DNA from: JAPHTQ01 sp050287105
Lineage (GTDB): Bacteria; Pseudomonadota; Gammaproteobacteria; Thiohalomonadales; Thiohalomonadaceae
Direction: 5' to 3'
Assembly: GCA_050287105.1 (NCBI GenBank)
Contig: JBNKBG010000003.1
Span: 1-63,825, forward strand
Length of the DNA: 63,825 bases
The position numbers were made by a program, and so were the translations under genes. The first letter of the stretch is position 1. Each line of letters opens with the position of its first letter. This document shows positions 18,269 to 27,882 of this stretch, piece after piece. A model generated the notes under the pieces. The model was not told the origin of the DNA. It did not search any database and saw only the letters and a list, made by a program, of their open reading frames with translations.

Positions 18269-18275
18269 CATGCTT

Positions 18276-19310
18276 TTATCCTTTTCTCGTATCAAACGCT
18301 TCACGCAGCGCTTCGCCGATGAAGATCAATAACATCAGGGTCCCGACCAGAACGATGAACGTGGTAATCGAAAGCCACCAGGCATCGATATTCTCTTTAC
18401 CCTGCGCCAGCAGTTCACCCAGGCTCGGAGTGGTCGGTGGTACACCAAGGCCAAGAAAGTCGAGACTGGTGAGAGCCAATACCGCACCACTGATACGGAA
18501 CGGTAGAAAAGTCACCACCGGGGTCATCGCATTGGGCAGCAGGTGACGGCGCATGATGGCCCTGTTGGAGACGCCGAGGGCACGGGCAGCGGTAACGTAG
18601 TCCATGTTGCGTCCGCGCAGGAATTCGGCGCGCACGTAATCGGCCAGCCCCATCCAGCCGAACAGGCTGAGCAGTGCGATCAGCAGCAACACACTGGGCT
18701 GGAAGATCGAGGCGAAAATGATCAGCAGGTAGAGCTCCGGCATCGACCCCCACACCTCAATGAAACGCTGGAAGAAGAGATCGGTACGGCCACCGAAATA
18801 GCCCTGCACCGCACCGGCGAGAATGCCCATCACCGTGGCGATCACCGTGAGCACCAGACCGAACAGCACCGAGAGACGAAAACCGTAGATCAATCTTGCC
18901 AGTACATCACGACCACGGTCATCGGTACCGAGCAGGTTTTGCTCGGAGGGCGGTGCCGGATTGGGAAGCTGTGCAAAGTAATTGATGGTGGCGTAGTTAT
19001 AGGGGTTGAGCGGATAGAGTGACCAGTTATCGCCCTTACTCAACTGCTCGCGAATAAAGGGATCGAGGTAGTCGGTTTCACTGGCAAAATCACCACCGAA
19101 CTCGGTCTCCGCATAGGTATTAAACAGTGGGAAGTAGTAGCTGTCGTTATAGTGAACGATCAGTGGCTTGTCGTTGGACAGCACTTCGGCGAAGAGGCTA
19201 AGTACAAACAGCACCGTGAAGATGATCAGGCTGACATAGCCACGCTTGTTGGCCCTGAAGCGTCGCCAGGCGCGGTCGGCCGTGGTCTGTGTAGTGTTCG
19301 TCTTCATCAA
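18276..19310 (-). CDS. yejE: Peptide ABC transporter permease YejE
   Basis: Inner-membrane permease of the YejABEF system. 344 residues, with an N-terminal membrane segment (GYVSLIIFTVLFVLSLFAEVL), a long periplasmic loop, the LLGTDDRGRDVLARLIYG motif typical of DppC/OppC-type permeases, and the EAA-type cytoplasmic loop around AARALGVSNRAIMRRHLLPN. The start overlaps the yejB stop by four bases (ATGA). Neighbours yejA, yejB and yejF give the assignment. Confidence 0.92.
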   Translation of the reverse strand: MMKTNTTQTTADRAWRRFRANKRGYVSLIIFTVLFVLSLFAEVLSNDKPLIVHYNDSYYFPLFNTYAETEFGGDFASETDYLDPFIREQLSKGDNWSLYPLNPYNYATINYFAQLPNPAPPSEQNLLGTDDRGRDVLARLIYGFRLSVLFGLVLTVIATVMGILAGAVQGYFGGRTDLFFQRFIEVWGSMPELYLLIIFASIFQPSVLLLIALLSLFGWMGLADYVRAEFLRGRNMDYVTAARALGVSNRAIMRRHLLPNAMTPVVTFLPFRISGAVLALTSLDFLGLGVPPTTPSLGELLAQGKENIDAWWLSITTFIVLVGTLMLLIFIGEALREAFDTRKG

Positions 19311-20356
19311 CGGATCGACTCGAACTGAATACGGGGATCGACGATGACGTAGCAGATGTCGGTCAGCAGCTTGCCGATCAGTCCCAACAGGGTGAAGAGA
19401 TAGAGCGTCCCCATCACCACCGGATAGTCACGATTCATGACCGAGTTGTAGGAGAGCAGACCCAGGCCATCGAGGGAAAAGATGGTTTCGATCAACAGCG
19501 AGCCGGTGAAGAAGGCGGCGATAAAAGCGCCAGGGAAACCGGTAATCAGGGGAATGATCGCGTTGCGGAAAACATGTTTATAAAGAACGGTGTTCTCCGC
19601 CAGACCTTTGGCCCTTGCGGTAAGCACATACTGTTTACGTATCTCTTCCAGAAAACTGTTCTTGGTCAGCATGGTCATCACGGCAAAGCTACCGACGACC
19701 GAGGCAGTGATCGGCAGCACCATGTGCCAAAGATAATCGAGTACCTTGCCGATCAACGACAACTCTTCCCAGTTGTCGGAGACCAGTCCGCGCAGGGGGA
19801 AGATGTCCCAGAAACTACCGCCACCGAACAGCACCAGCAGGGTAATACCGAGAACAAAACCTGGAATGGCGTAGCCGATCAGGATCAGGGTGCTGGTCAC
19901 CACATCGAACGGGGTACCATCGCGTACCGCCTTGGCCACGCCAAGGGGGATACAGGTGAGATAGGTAATGAGGAAGGTCCAGATACCGATGCTAATCGAA
20001 ACCGGCAGTTTGCTGACCACCAGTTGCATTACCGACTGGTGGTGAAAGTAGCTCTCACCGAGATTAAACGTCAGGTAGTTGCTCAGCATATCGAGAAAAC
20101 GTTGCCAGGCCGGTTTATCGAAACCGTAAAAGGCCTTCAATTCATTGATGCGCTCTTCATCCAGTCCCTTGGCACCACGATAGAGCCCTTCGACCCCGGC
20201 ACTGGCCTCGCCGTGCATCCCCTGCCCCTTGAGCTGTGCCACCAGTTGTTCCACCGGACCGCCGGGGACAAACTGGATCACGGTAAAGGTGATCAGCAAC
20301 ACCCCAAGCAGGGTCGGGATCATCAGTAACAGACGTTTGAGGATATAGGCGGCCAC
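19307..20356 (-). CDS. yejB: Peptide ABC transporter permease YejB
   Basis: DppB/OppB-type permease. The N-terminus AAYILKRLLLMIPTLLGVLL is characteristic, followed by the periplasmic loop and segments carrying YVLTARAKGLAENTVLYKHV (EAA loop) and FTGSLLIETIFSLDGLG. 349 residues. The initiation codon is GTG and shares one base with the TAG stop of yejA (TAGTG), a tight stop-start overlap that implies coupled translation. Confidence 0.92.
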   Translation of the reverse strand: MAAYILKRLLLMIPTLLGVLLITFTVIQFVPGGPVEQLVAQLKGQGMHGEASAGVEGLYRGAKGLDEERINELKAFYGFDKPAWQRFLDMLSNYLTFNLGESYFHHQSVMQLVVSKLPVSISIGIWTFLITYLTCIPLGVAKAVRDGTPFDVVTSTLILIGYAIPGFVLGITLLVLFGGGSFWDIFPLRGLVSDNWEELSLIGKVLDYLWHMVLPITASVVGSFAVMTMLTKNSFLEEIRKQYVLTARAKGLAENTVLYKHVFRNAIIPLITGFPGAFIAAFFTGSLLIETIFSLDGLGLLSYNSVMNRDYPVVMGTLYLFTLLGLIGKLLTDICYVIVDPRIQFESIR

Positions 20357-22152
20357 TATTTTTTTGCCTCTGGCTTAAACCACCAGGTTGCTACCATCCA
20401 GTTGGTGGGGTCGTAATAGAGCGGCAGGGTATCAGGCATGGCGAAACGATCCCACCAGGCGACCCGATGACTGCCGATATACCAGTGCGGGATCAGGTAA
20501 TTACCGTAGAGCAGCACCCGATCCAGGGCATGACAGGCGGTAACCAGCGCCTCGCGGTCTTTGGCATAGACCACCTTCTCCACCATCGCGTCGACCACCG
20601 GGTCGGCGATACCAATCAGATTCATCGAACCCTCCTGGTTGGCTGAACTGGAGTGAAACATGTTGATCTGTTCATTACCCGGTGACTGGGATTGACCAAA
20701 ACCGGAGACCGTCATATCGAAATCGAACTTGTCCAGACGTCGCTGGTAGAGCGCCGGATCGATAGTGCGATACTCCACTTCAATGCCCAGCTTCTGCAGG
20801 TTACGGGCGAAGGGGGCAACGATACGTTCGAAACCTTTTTGCACCAGGATAATGGTGAATTGAAACGGCTCGCCTCTGCTGTTGCGTAGTGCGCCGTCAC
20901 TAAAGCGCCAGCCTGCCGCCTGCAATAGTGCACGAGCCTTACGCAGGTTGGCACGTAGGCTCCCCGGCGGGGTGGTCGTCGGTGGCTGCCACGGTCCTGC
21001 AAACAGCGCGGCGGGCAATTTGCCGCGATAGGGTTCAAGCAGTTTCAGTTCTGCCGCGCTCGGCTTTCCGGTAGCCGCCAGTTCACTGTTACTGAAGTAG
21101 CTGTCATTGCGCAGGTACTGATTGTAAAAGAGGTTGCGATTGGACCACTCAAAGTCCAGCGCCTGACTCAGCGCCTGACGCACACGGATATCCTGAAACA
21201 GCGGCTTACGCAGGTTGAAGATAAAGCCCTGCATCCCGGCATCATTGCGGTGCGCCAACTCCTTTTTAATGATCGCCCCGGAGCGGAATTTGGGGCCGAT
21301 GTAATCACGCGCCCACTTCTTCGAGTTGTATTCGTGGTTGAAGTCGAACTCCCCCGCCTTGAACGCTTCGAGCATGACGGTGAAGTCGCGGTAGAACTTG
21401 TAGGTCACCCGCTCGAAGTTGAACATACCGCGGCGCACATTGAGAGCGTTGCCCCAGTAGTCGGGATTACGCCGGTAGGTGATGTATTTGCCCAGGTCGT
21501 ATTTCTCGATGGTATAGGGACCGCTGGTGAGCGGAGGCTCCAGCGCTAGCTTGTCGAAGGCCACCTTATCGACCCAGTGACGGGAGAAGACCGGGATCTG
21601 GCCGACAATGAGGTGCAGCTCAGGGTTGGCCCGTTTGAAGTTGAAACGCACAGTCCGTTTATCCAGCGCCTTCGCCCCCGTAATATCACTCCAGTAGAAA
21701 CGGTATTGGGGGTGGCCCTTGTCGCGCAGGGTTTCGTAGGAGAAGACCACATCGGCGGCCAGCACCGGGCTGCCATCGTTGAAGCGGGCAAGGGGATTGA
21801 TGTGGTAGGTGACCGAGAGTTTGTCCTTCGCCAGCTTCACATCATCTGCCAGCAGGCCGTACTGACTGAACGGCTCGTCCAGGCTGGAAGCCATCAGCGT
21901 CTCAAACATCAACTGGCCAAGGCCATTGGCCGACTGCCCTTTCAATACATAGGGGTTGAAGCTGTCAAAACTGCCAAAGGCGGGAAGGTCGAGGTTACCG
22001 CCACGCGGGGCGTCTGGATTGACGTAATCGAAGTGGTCGAAACCGTCAGGGTATTTTGGCGTGTAGCCCATCGCCTGAGAGGCATCGGCGAGAAGCTCTA
22101 CCGGACCCAGCAGTAGCAGGACGCCTAGAAAAATCCTTATCGAATCAAGCAA
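20356..22152 (-). CDS. yejA: Peptide-binding protein YejA
   Basis: Periplasmic family 5 solute-binding protein that delivers peptides to YejBEF. A signal peptide (IRIFLGVLLLLGPVELLADA) is followed by the mature protein beginning MGYTPKYPDGFDHFDYVN; the segment YVNPDAPRGGNLDLPAFGSF is characteristic of YejA. 598 residues, like E. coli. The start is a TTG at 22152 with a weak GGGAA upstream; no better start is visible. It heads the operon yejA-B-E-F. Confidence 0.92.
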   Translation of the reverse strand: MLDSIRIFLGVLLLLGPVELLADASQAMGYTPKYPDGFDHFDYVNPDAPRGGNLDLPAFGSFDSFNPYVLKGQSANGLGQLMFETLMASSLDEPFSQYGLLADDVKLAKDKLSVTYHINPLARFNDGSPVLAADVVFSYETLRDKGHPQYRFYWSDITGAKALDKRTVRFNFKRANPELHLIVGQIPVFSRHWVDKVAFDKLALEPPLTSGPYTIEKYDLGKYITYRRNPDYWGNALNVRRGMFNFERVTYKFYRDFTVMLEAFKAGEFDFNHEYNSKKWARDYIGPKFRSGAIIKKELAHRNDAGMQGFIFNLRKPLFQDIRVRQALSQALDFEWSNRNLFYNQYLRNDSYFSNSELAATGKPSAAELKLLEPYRGKLPAALFAGPWQPPTTTPPGSLRANLRKARALLQAAGWRFSDGALRNSRGEPFQFTIILVQKGFERIVAPFARNLQKLGIEVEYRTIDPALYQRRLDKFDFDMTVSGFGQSQSPGNEQINMFHSSSANQEGSMNLIGIADPVVDAMVEKVVYAKDREALVTACHALDRVLLYGNYLIPHWYIGSHRVAWWDRFAMPDTLPLYYDPTNWMVATWWFKPEAKK

Positions 22153-22321
22153 CTATCAATTCCCAGAGTTGAGTTATGCGTTATTGGGAAGATGTGCCGC
22201 AGTACGCTAGCGGCCGCACCATAGTACGAATAATCCCAGACAGTAACAACCGCGATAACGTTCCCCTCAACAGGCCCATGGTTATACAATGCCCCCTCGT
22301 CGAATCACCCTACAGGCCACC

Positions 22322-23554
22322 ATGCAGATGCCCATCACCGACTCCACCCTGACCGTGATTCTTGCTGGCGGCAGCGGTAACCGACTCAAGCCACTGACCA
22401 ACGATCGTGCCAAACCGGCGGTACCCTTCGGCGGTAAATACCGCATCATCGACTTCACCCTCAGCAACTGCCTCCACTCCGGCCTGCGCCGGGTACTGGT
22501 GCTGACCCAGTACAAATCCCACTCGCTGCAGAAACACCTGCGCGACGGCTGGTCGATCTTCAATCCGGAACTGGGCGAATACATCACCGCCGTACCACCG
22601 CAGATGCGCAATGGTGACAAATGGTATCGCGGCACCGCCGACGCCATCTTCCAGAACCTCTATCTGCTGGAGCGTAGCGGCGCCGAGCAGGTGCTGATCC
22701 TCTCCGCCGACCACATCTATCGCATGGATTACGCGGCCATGCTGGAGGCCCATAAAGCAACCGGAGCCGATGTCACCATCGCCGCGATGCAGGTATCAGT
22801 GGCTGAAGCTGCTTCCTTCGGCATCATGTCGGTGGATGATTCGCAACGCATTACCGCCTTCGCGGAGAAACCCGAATCCCCTGCCCCGTTGGCCGACGAT
22901 CCGGAGCACGCACTCGCCTCCATGGGGATCTACGTCTTCTCCATGCCGGTACTGCTACAGGCACTGGCACACGATGCAGAGGATGAAAACTCCAGCCACG
23001 ATTTTGGCATGGACATCCTGCCACGGCTCCTGCACAGCAACAAACTCTTCGCCTATCGCTTCGGTGGCGAGGCGGGCCGGGTCAGCGCCGATAACTACTG
23101 GCGCGACGTGGGCACACTCGACGCCTTCTATCAGGCCAATATGGATCTGCTCAAGGCGACACCTCCGCTTGACCTCTATCAGGAGGACTGGGATATCCGC
23201 TCTTACCAGGTCCAGGCGCCCCCGGCACGAACCGTCCCGGGGGAATACGGCACCGAGGGGATTGCCATCAACTCAATCATTGCTGGCGGGGTCGAGATCG
23301 CGGGCGGCAGCGTGCAGCAGTCGATCCTCTTTCCCAAGGTATACGTCGGTGATGAGTCTTTCGTCGAGGAGTCGATCCTGTTCAACGGCGTGCGCATCGG
23401 CAATAACTGCCGCATCCGCAACTGCATTATCGACAAGGAGGTGGTGGTGCCAGACAGAACCAGCATCGGCCACGATACCAAGCTGGATAGCGAACGATTC
23501 CAGCGCAGCCAGGGCGGTATTGTGGTGGTACCCAAAGGCTATCGCTTCGAATAA
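22322..23554 (+). CDS. glgC: Glucose-1-phosphate adenylyltransferase
   Basis: Makes ADP-glucose for glycogen synthesis. The pyrophosphorylase motif ILAGGSGNRLKPLTNDRAKP and the following VPFGGKYRIIDFTLSN are intact, as are the substrate-site segments GTADAIFQN, LSADHIYRMDY and FAEKPE. The C-terminal left-handed beta-helix begins near residue 300. The start at 22322 gives 410 residues; an in-frame ATG at 22289 would add 11 and sits inside a possible -10 box (TACAAT), so I prefer the shorter form. No glycogen synthase gene is adjacent. Confidence 0.92.
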   Translation: MQMPITDSTLTVILAGGSGNRLKPLTNDRAKPAVPFGGKYRIIDFTLSNCLHSGLRRVLVLTQYKSHSLQKHLRDGWSIFNPELGEYITAVPPQMRNGDKWYRGTADAIFQNLYLLERSGAEQVLILSADHIYRMDYAAMLEAHKATGADVTIAAMQVSVAEAASFGIMSVDDSQRITAFAEKPESPAPLADDPEHALASMGIYVFSMPVLLQALAHDAEDENSSHDFGMDILPRLLHSNKLFAYRFGGEAGRVSADNYWRDVGTLDAFYQANMDLLKATPPLDLYQEDWDIRSYQVQAPPARTVPGEYGTEGIAINSIIAGGVEIAGGSVQQSILFPKVYVGDESFVEESILFNGVRIGNNCRIRNCIIDKEVVVPDRTSIGHDTKLDSERFQRSQGGIVVVPKGYRFE

Positions 23555-23695
23555 GCACGGCTTACCTCGAAATTTCGCTGCAGACACGGTATCGTCTCCC
23601 TCTCCGTACCAGCAATGGCACGGAATGTGACCGCATACACTGTTCCCATATGGGTGAGCGGTAACAATCTGCAGCGATTTGTCGAGGAACACAAA

Positions 23696-24352
23696 ATGAG
23701 AAAAACGTTCTTTACCCTGCTATTTTTGGCCCTGTCATTCACGGCAGCCGCTGAAACCCGCTATGTCAGCGACCACCTCCTGATCACCCTGCGTACCGGC
23801 ATGGGCACCGAATATCAGGTAATCAAATCTCTGCCCAGTGGCACCCGTCTGGAACTGATCGAGGAATCAGGCGAATACAGCCACGTTCGCACCGAGGATG
23901 GTGTAGAAGGCTGGGCCAGAAACCAGTACCTCACCGATAACCCCATCGCCCGCGATCAACTGGCCGATGCGCAACAGAAGCTGGAGAAGTTGCAGGAGAC
24001 ACGCAAGCAACTGCAACAGCAACTCAAGGATCTGAAAGGGGAAAAGGCAACGGTAGTGAAGGAGCGCGACACCCTCACCAGCGATCTGGAAAAACTGAAG
24101 AAGGAACTGGATGGACTGCAAAAGGTTGCCGCGCAACCGATTCAGACCGCGAGAGAGAATGAACAGCTAAAGAAACGACTCGATGCGCTGCAACAGGAAG
24201 CATCGCAATTGACCGAGGAGAACAAGCGCCTTACCGATACCAGTCAGCGCGACTGGTTCCTCACCGGTGCCGGGGTCCTAGGCGGCGGACTGTTGCTGGG
24301 ACTGTTACTTCCCCTGCTCCGACCACGCAGAAAAACCGGAATGTTTGACTAA
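23696..24352 (+). CDS. YgiM-like SH3 domain protein (TIGR04211 family), 218 aa
   Basis: A signal peptide (KTFFTLLFLALSFTAAAE) is followed by a bacterial SH3 domain (RYVSDHLLITLRTGMGTEYQ to GWARNQYLTD), a coiled coil of about 110 residues rich in Q, K and E, a C-terminal membrane segment (FLTGAGVLGGGLLLGLLLPLL) and a short basic cytoplasmic tail. This layout is that of E. coli YgiM, whose role is unsettled but is linked to the envelope. The start at 23696 has GAGGAAC upstream; the frame is open to 23615 but that part looks non-coding. Confidence 0.87.
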   Translation: MRKTFFTLLFLALSFTAAAETRYVSDHLLITLRTGMGTEYQVIKSLPSGTRLELIEESGEYSHVRTEDGVEGWARNQYLTDNPIARDQLADAQQKLEKLQETRKQLQQQLKDLKGEKATVVKERDTLTSDLEKLKKELDGLQKVAAQPIQTARENEQLKKRLDALQQEASQLTEENKRLTDTSQRDWFLTGAGVLGGGLLLGLLLPLLRPRRKTGMFD

Positions 24353-24369
24353 ACCTCTTCGAATCGTAC

Positions 24370-24394
24370 GCCAGCCTCGAAAGCGGGGCTGGCG
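24370..24394. terminator. Hairpin between convergent genes
   Basis: GCCAGCC and GGCTGGC form a stem around a short loop in the 59-bp gap between the SH3 protein gene and the convergent symporter gene. Neither side has a clear T tract, so termination is suggested by position only. Confidence 0.4.
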
Positions 24395-24411
24395 CACTTC
24401 CTGGCATACCG

Positions 24412-25692
24412 CTAGCGCGTTGGGCGCAGTATCCCCTGCTCCCCTTGCAGGCGGCCGATGATCACAGCACCACAGGAATCAGAGAAGACATTGGTCGCGG
24501 TACGCAGCATATCCAGAACGCGGTCCACCGCCAGAATCAGACCGATCCCCTCCAGCGGTAATCCGATAGCACCCAGAATGATACTGATAGCCACCAGACT
24601 CGCAGCCGGGATCCCGGCAACCCCGATGGAGGTGAGCAGAGCGGTCAGCACGATCATGAACTGGGTGGCAAAGGTCAGCTCCAGGCCATAGGCCTGGGCG
24701 ATAAACATCGCCGCCACACACTCGTACAACGCGGTGCCGTCCATGTTCACCGTCGCCCCCAGCGGCAGGACAAAGCTGCTGGTGCGGTTGGAGACCCCCG
24801 CCCCCTTCTCAACACACTCCATGGTAATCGGCAGGGTCGCAGAGGAGGATGCGGTGGAGAATGAGGTCAACAGGGCAGGCACCATCGCACGATAGTGCAA
24901 CAGAGGATTAACCCCGCCAACGAAGCGCAGCAGTAGCGGTAAAATCAGGAAGAAGTGCAGTCCCAGCGCCAGCACCACACTGGCAAAAAACCAGGCCAGC
25001 GGGGCAAAGGAAGCAAAACCGGTAGTGGCAACCACCTTCGCAACCAGGGCAAATACCCCAATGGGGGCAAAACGCATTACCCAGTCGGTGATCAACATCA
25101 TGATCTCATAGAGACCCTGCCAGAAATTGAACTGGCTCTCCGCATAGGCCTCCTGGATCCTGGTCATGAAGAAACCGAACAGCAGGCTGAAGAAGATCAG
25201 ACCCAGCATCTGTCCATTCGCCGCAGCGGCAACAATATTTGTCGGCACCATACGCAGGAAGACATCCACCACATCTCCGGCATCGCGCCCTGCTACTTTA
25301 TCGGAGATCGCTGCGACATCACCATTGAAGCCAAGACGATCCTTTACCGGTCCCAGTTCGTCGATACCGGGGGCGATAAGGTTTACCACCATCAGGCCAA
25401 TCAGGATAGCCAACAGAGAGGTCGTAAGATAATAGAGCAGGGTTTTACCACCGAGTCTGCCCAGGTTACCGGAGGAACCGATACCGGCAATGCCCACCAC
25501 GATAGAAGAGACAACCAGGGGAACAATGAGCATCTTCAGCGCATTAAGAAATAGCGCGCCGAAAAAAGTGAAGAGGGAATAGAAGGTAATACCAAGAAGA
25601 GCACCGTGTTCGCCCGCAGCCAACCCGGCGGGAACGGCAAGGCCGAGGGCGATGAGGATCTGCCAATGCAGTGCAACTGTGCCGATCCTCAT
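24412..25692 (-). CDS. Dicarboxylate/amino acid:cation symporter (DAACS family)
   Basis: Inner-membrane sodium- or proton-coupled uptake of glutamate, aspartate or C4-dicarboxylates. The family signatures are present: the serine-rich hairpin FSTASSSATLPITMECVE and the PLGATVNMDGTALYECVA motif, then SIGVAGIPAASLVAISIILG. About eight membrane segments; 426 residues. The start at 25692 is favoured by GGGGGGAGGG directly upstream; the longer frame to 25758 overlaps ppiD. The substrate (amino acid versus dicarboxylate) cannot be told from what I see. Confidence 0.9.
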   Translation of the reverse strand: MRIGTVALHWQILIALGLAVPAGLAAGEHGALLGITFYSLFTFFGALFLNALKMLIVPLVVSSIVVGIAGIGSSGNLGRLGGKTLLYYLTTSLLAILIGLMVVNLIAPGIDELGPVKDRLGFNGDVAAISDKVAGRDAGDVVDVFLRMVPTNIVAAAANGQMLGLIFFSLLFGFFMTRIQEAYAESQFNFWQGLYEIMMLITDWVMRFAPIGVFALVAKVVATTGFASFAPLAWFFASVVLALGLHFFLILPLLLRFVGGVNPLLHYRAMVPALLTSFSTASSSATLPITMECVEKGAGVSNRTSSFVLPLGATVNMDGTALYECVAAMFIAQAYGLELTFATQFMIVLTALLTSIGVAGIPAASLVAISIILGAIGLPLEGIGLILAVDRVLDMLRTATNVFSDSCGAVIIGRLQGEQGILRPTR

Positions 25693-25717
25693 ACCCTCCC
25701 CCCTATAGATTGATTTC

Positions 25718-27613
25718 CTATTTTTTGCTGATGATTTCCATACGCGCACGTGCACCACTCATAGCGGCTTCGGTGTTAGCCGTCGCCAGGGCACGTTGCA
25801 ACTGGGCACGGGCTTCGGCACGTTGCTTCTCGTCGGCTTTAGCCGGATCGCCATCAACGACTTTGGAAAGAACAATCACCGCCTGATCACCTGAAGCAAG
25901 TGCAACACTGGCACTCACATTGCTATTGCTAGGCTTTGGCAGGCTGAAGGCCTGCTGCAGAATGGCACGATCCACCTTTTCCGCATCGCGCTTAAGCGCC
26001 TTTTCGCTGGTCCAGGTTACCCGCTTATTTTCAGTCAACTTCGCCGGTGCAGCACCAGCGCGGACCTTGCCCAGCAGTTCAGCGGCTTTTTTCTCCACTG
26101 CGCCGAGCGCCTTCGTATGCTTGAGCGTGGAGGTAATCTGTTGCTTAATCTCGGTCAGGGGACGCACTGCCTCAGGCTGATGATCCTTGATTCGCATGAC
26201 CACAAAGTGATTGCGCGCCAGTTCAACCGAAGCGCTGTTGTTGCCCTTGAGTAACACGTCATCGGCAAATGCGGCAGTCACCACTTTCGGGTTGGCCGCG
26301 ATACCCTGCCCGCCCTGACGACTAAAGTAATCGCTGATCTTGATTGGCAGGCCAAGTGCATCGGCAGCCAGTTGCAACGATTCAGGATGTTCGTAGGTAA
26401 GGTTTTCCAGTTGCTCGGCCATATCGTAGAACTTCTGCTCGGCCTGCTCGTTCTGGATATCCTTGCGGATCTGATCTTTAACCTTGGCAAAAGGTTTGGT
26501 CTCACCACCGCGAATGTCGGTCAGCTTGATGATGTGGAAACCGAAGGGGCTACGTACCAGATCGCTGATCTCTCCCTTCTGCAATTTAAAGGTCGCTTCT
26601 TCAAAGGCGGGAACCATCGCACCCTTGCCAAAGAAATCGAGGTCGCCGCCCTTCTTGGCGGAACCGGTATCCTCTGACTCAGCCTTTGCCAATTTGGCAA
26701 AGTCTTCGCCTTTCCTGGCGCGAGCCAAAATCGCCTCAGCCTTCTTGCGTGCCGCTTCTACAACATCCGCTGACGCATCCTCTGCCACTTTGATCAGGAT
26801 ATGGCTTGCGCGACGCGACTCAGGAGCAGCGTAGTTGATCTTCTGTGCTTCATAGCGGTCAAGCAATGCCTGCTCGTCTACCTTCACTGCACTGGCCAGA
26901 TCGGCAATATCCAGATCCAGATAAGCAATCTTGATCTGCTCAGGCTGCATGAAGCGCTGACTGTTGTCCTGGTAGTAGGTATTGATTTCGTCGTCGCTAA
27001 CCTTGGCGTCTTTTTCGTACGGGGCAATCGCCACGGTCAGATAGCCGATGGTACGTTGCTGATTTTGCAAACGTAGCAGGTTGTTTTCTTCGGCCCTGGT
27101 GATGAAGGCGGTATCACGGAATCCACTCTCATACATGCTGGCCAGGATGTCACGACGAACACCCGCCTCAAACTGACCAGGTGTCATACCCTGGCGATTG
27201 AGAAGTTGCTCGTATTTACTGCGTGAGAATTTGCCGTCTTCCTGAAAGACATCGGCGCTACTAAGTATGGCCACAAGTTGATCGTTACCAACGCGCATAC
27301 CGCTTTCCAATGCAGCCTGGACCAGCACCTCACGGGAAATCAGCTGTCCCATCACCTGCTGCTTGATCATCTGCTCACTGAACATGGGTGGCAGTTCACC
27401 ACCAAACATTTCTGTCAGTCGCTGACGCTGCTGGGAATAGGCTCGCTCAAGCTGGCCCTGGGAGATCGGTGCACCGTTAACGCGGGCAACGCTGTTGTCG
27501 CCGCCACCGCTGAAGTACTGGTTAATACCAAACAGGGCGAAGGTAATGATGATACCGCTGACGATGATCCAGGCGAAAACTCCCTGGGCGCGGCTACGAA
27601 TCAATTCAAGCAT
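25718..27613 (-). CDS. ppiD: Periplasmic peptidyl-prolyl isomerase/chaperone PpiD
   Basis: Membrane-anchored periplasmic folding factor. The N-terminus LELIRSRAQGVFAWIIVSG is a signal anchor, then a SurA-like chaperone domain (residues about 35-180), and a parvulin domain from RRASHILIKVAED through KKGGDLDFFGKGAMVPAFEE to SPFGFHIIKLTDI. 631 residues, similar to E. coli (623). The start at 27613 is chosen on homology; the upstream extension to 27670 would run into the tRNA terminator. It follows hupB and two tRNA genes, the conserved lon-hupB-ppiD order. Confidence 0.93.
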   Translation of the reverse strand: MLELIRSRAQGVFAWIIVSGIIITFALFGINQYFSGGGDNSVARVNGAPISQGQLERAYSQQRQRLTEMFGGELPPMFSEQMIKQQVMGQLISREVLVQAALESGMRVGNDQLVAILSSADVFQEDGKFSRSKYEQLLNRQGMTPGQFEAGVRRDILASMYESGFRDTAFITRAEENNLLRLQNQQRTIGYLTVAIAPYEKDAKVSDDEINTYYQDNSQRFMQPEQIKIAYLDLDIADLASAVKVDEQALLDRYEAQKINYAAPESRRASHILIKVAEDASADVVEAARKKAEAILARARKGEDFAKLAKAESEDTGSAKKGGDLDFFGKGAMVPAFEEATFKLQKGEISDLVRSPFGFHIIKLTDIRGGETKPFAKVKDQIRKDIQNEQAEQKFYDMAEQLENLTYEHPESLQLAADALGLPIKISDYFSRQGGQGIAANPKVVTAAFADDVLLKGNNSASVELARNHFVVMRIKDHQPEAVRPLTEIKQQITSTLKHTKALGAVEKKAAELLGKVRAGAAPAKLTENKRVTWTSEKALKRDAEKVDRAILQQAFSLPKPSNSNVSASVALASGDQAVIVLSKVVDGDPAKADEKQRAEARAQLQRALATANTEAAMSGARARMEIISKK

Positions 27614-27660
27614 ATCGGCATCTGTTCCTGAGGCCAGTGTAGTCGTTATTGAAAACGAAA

Positions 27661-27687
27661 AAGGGCGCATCCGTAGGTGCGCCCTTA
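27661..27687 (-). terminator. Terminator after tRNA-Val/tRNA-Asp
   Basis: On the reverse strand AAGGGCGCA-CCTACGGA-TGCGCCCTT is followed by TTTCGTTTT. It sits 7 bases past the tRNA-Asp CCA end and just upstream of the ppiD start, so ppiD needs its own promoter or read-through. Confidence 0.8.
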
Positions 27688-27693
27688 GTGTTG

Positions 27694-27770
27694 TGGCGGA
27701 GCGGACGGGACTCGAACCCGCGACCCCCGGCGTGACAGGCCGGTATTCTAACCAACTGAACTACCGCTCC
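27694..27770 (-). tRNA. tRNA-Asp (GTC)
   Basis: Reverse strand GGAGCGGTAGTTCAGTTGG to CCGCTCCG-CCA, 77 bases including an encoded CCA. The anticodon loop CTGTCAC gives GTC. The T loop GGTTCGAGTCC is intact and the acceptor stem pairs GGAGCGG with CCGCTCC. Confidence 0.96.
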
Positions 27771-27789
27771 AAAAACTGCTTCGTAAAAA

Positions 27790-27865
27790 TGGTGGGTGCT
27801 GCAGGGATCGAACCTGCGACCCTCGCCTTGTAAGGGCGATGCTCTCCCAGCTGAGCTAAGCACCC
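27790..27865 (-). tRNA. tRNA-Val (TAC)
   Basis: Reverse strand GGGTGCTTAGCTCAGCTGG to AGCACCCA-CCA, 76 bases including CCA. The anticodon loop CTTACAA gives TAC. Its wobble uridine is a known substrate class for the CmoA/CmoB pathway encoded at the right end of this window. It lies between hupB and tRNA-Asp. Confidence 0.96.
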
Positions 27866-27882
27866 GGGTCTGTAAAGGCGCG

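Noticed and set aside
27495..27833. Forward frame across both tRNA genes and the ppiD start
   Set aside because: It crosses two tRNAs and is antisense to ppiD; the typical artefact of translating tRNA sequence.
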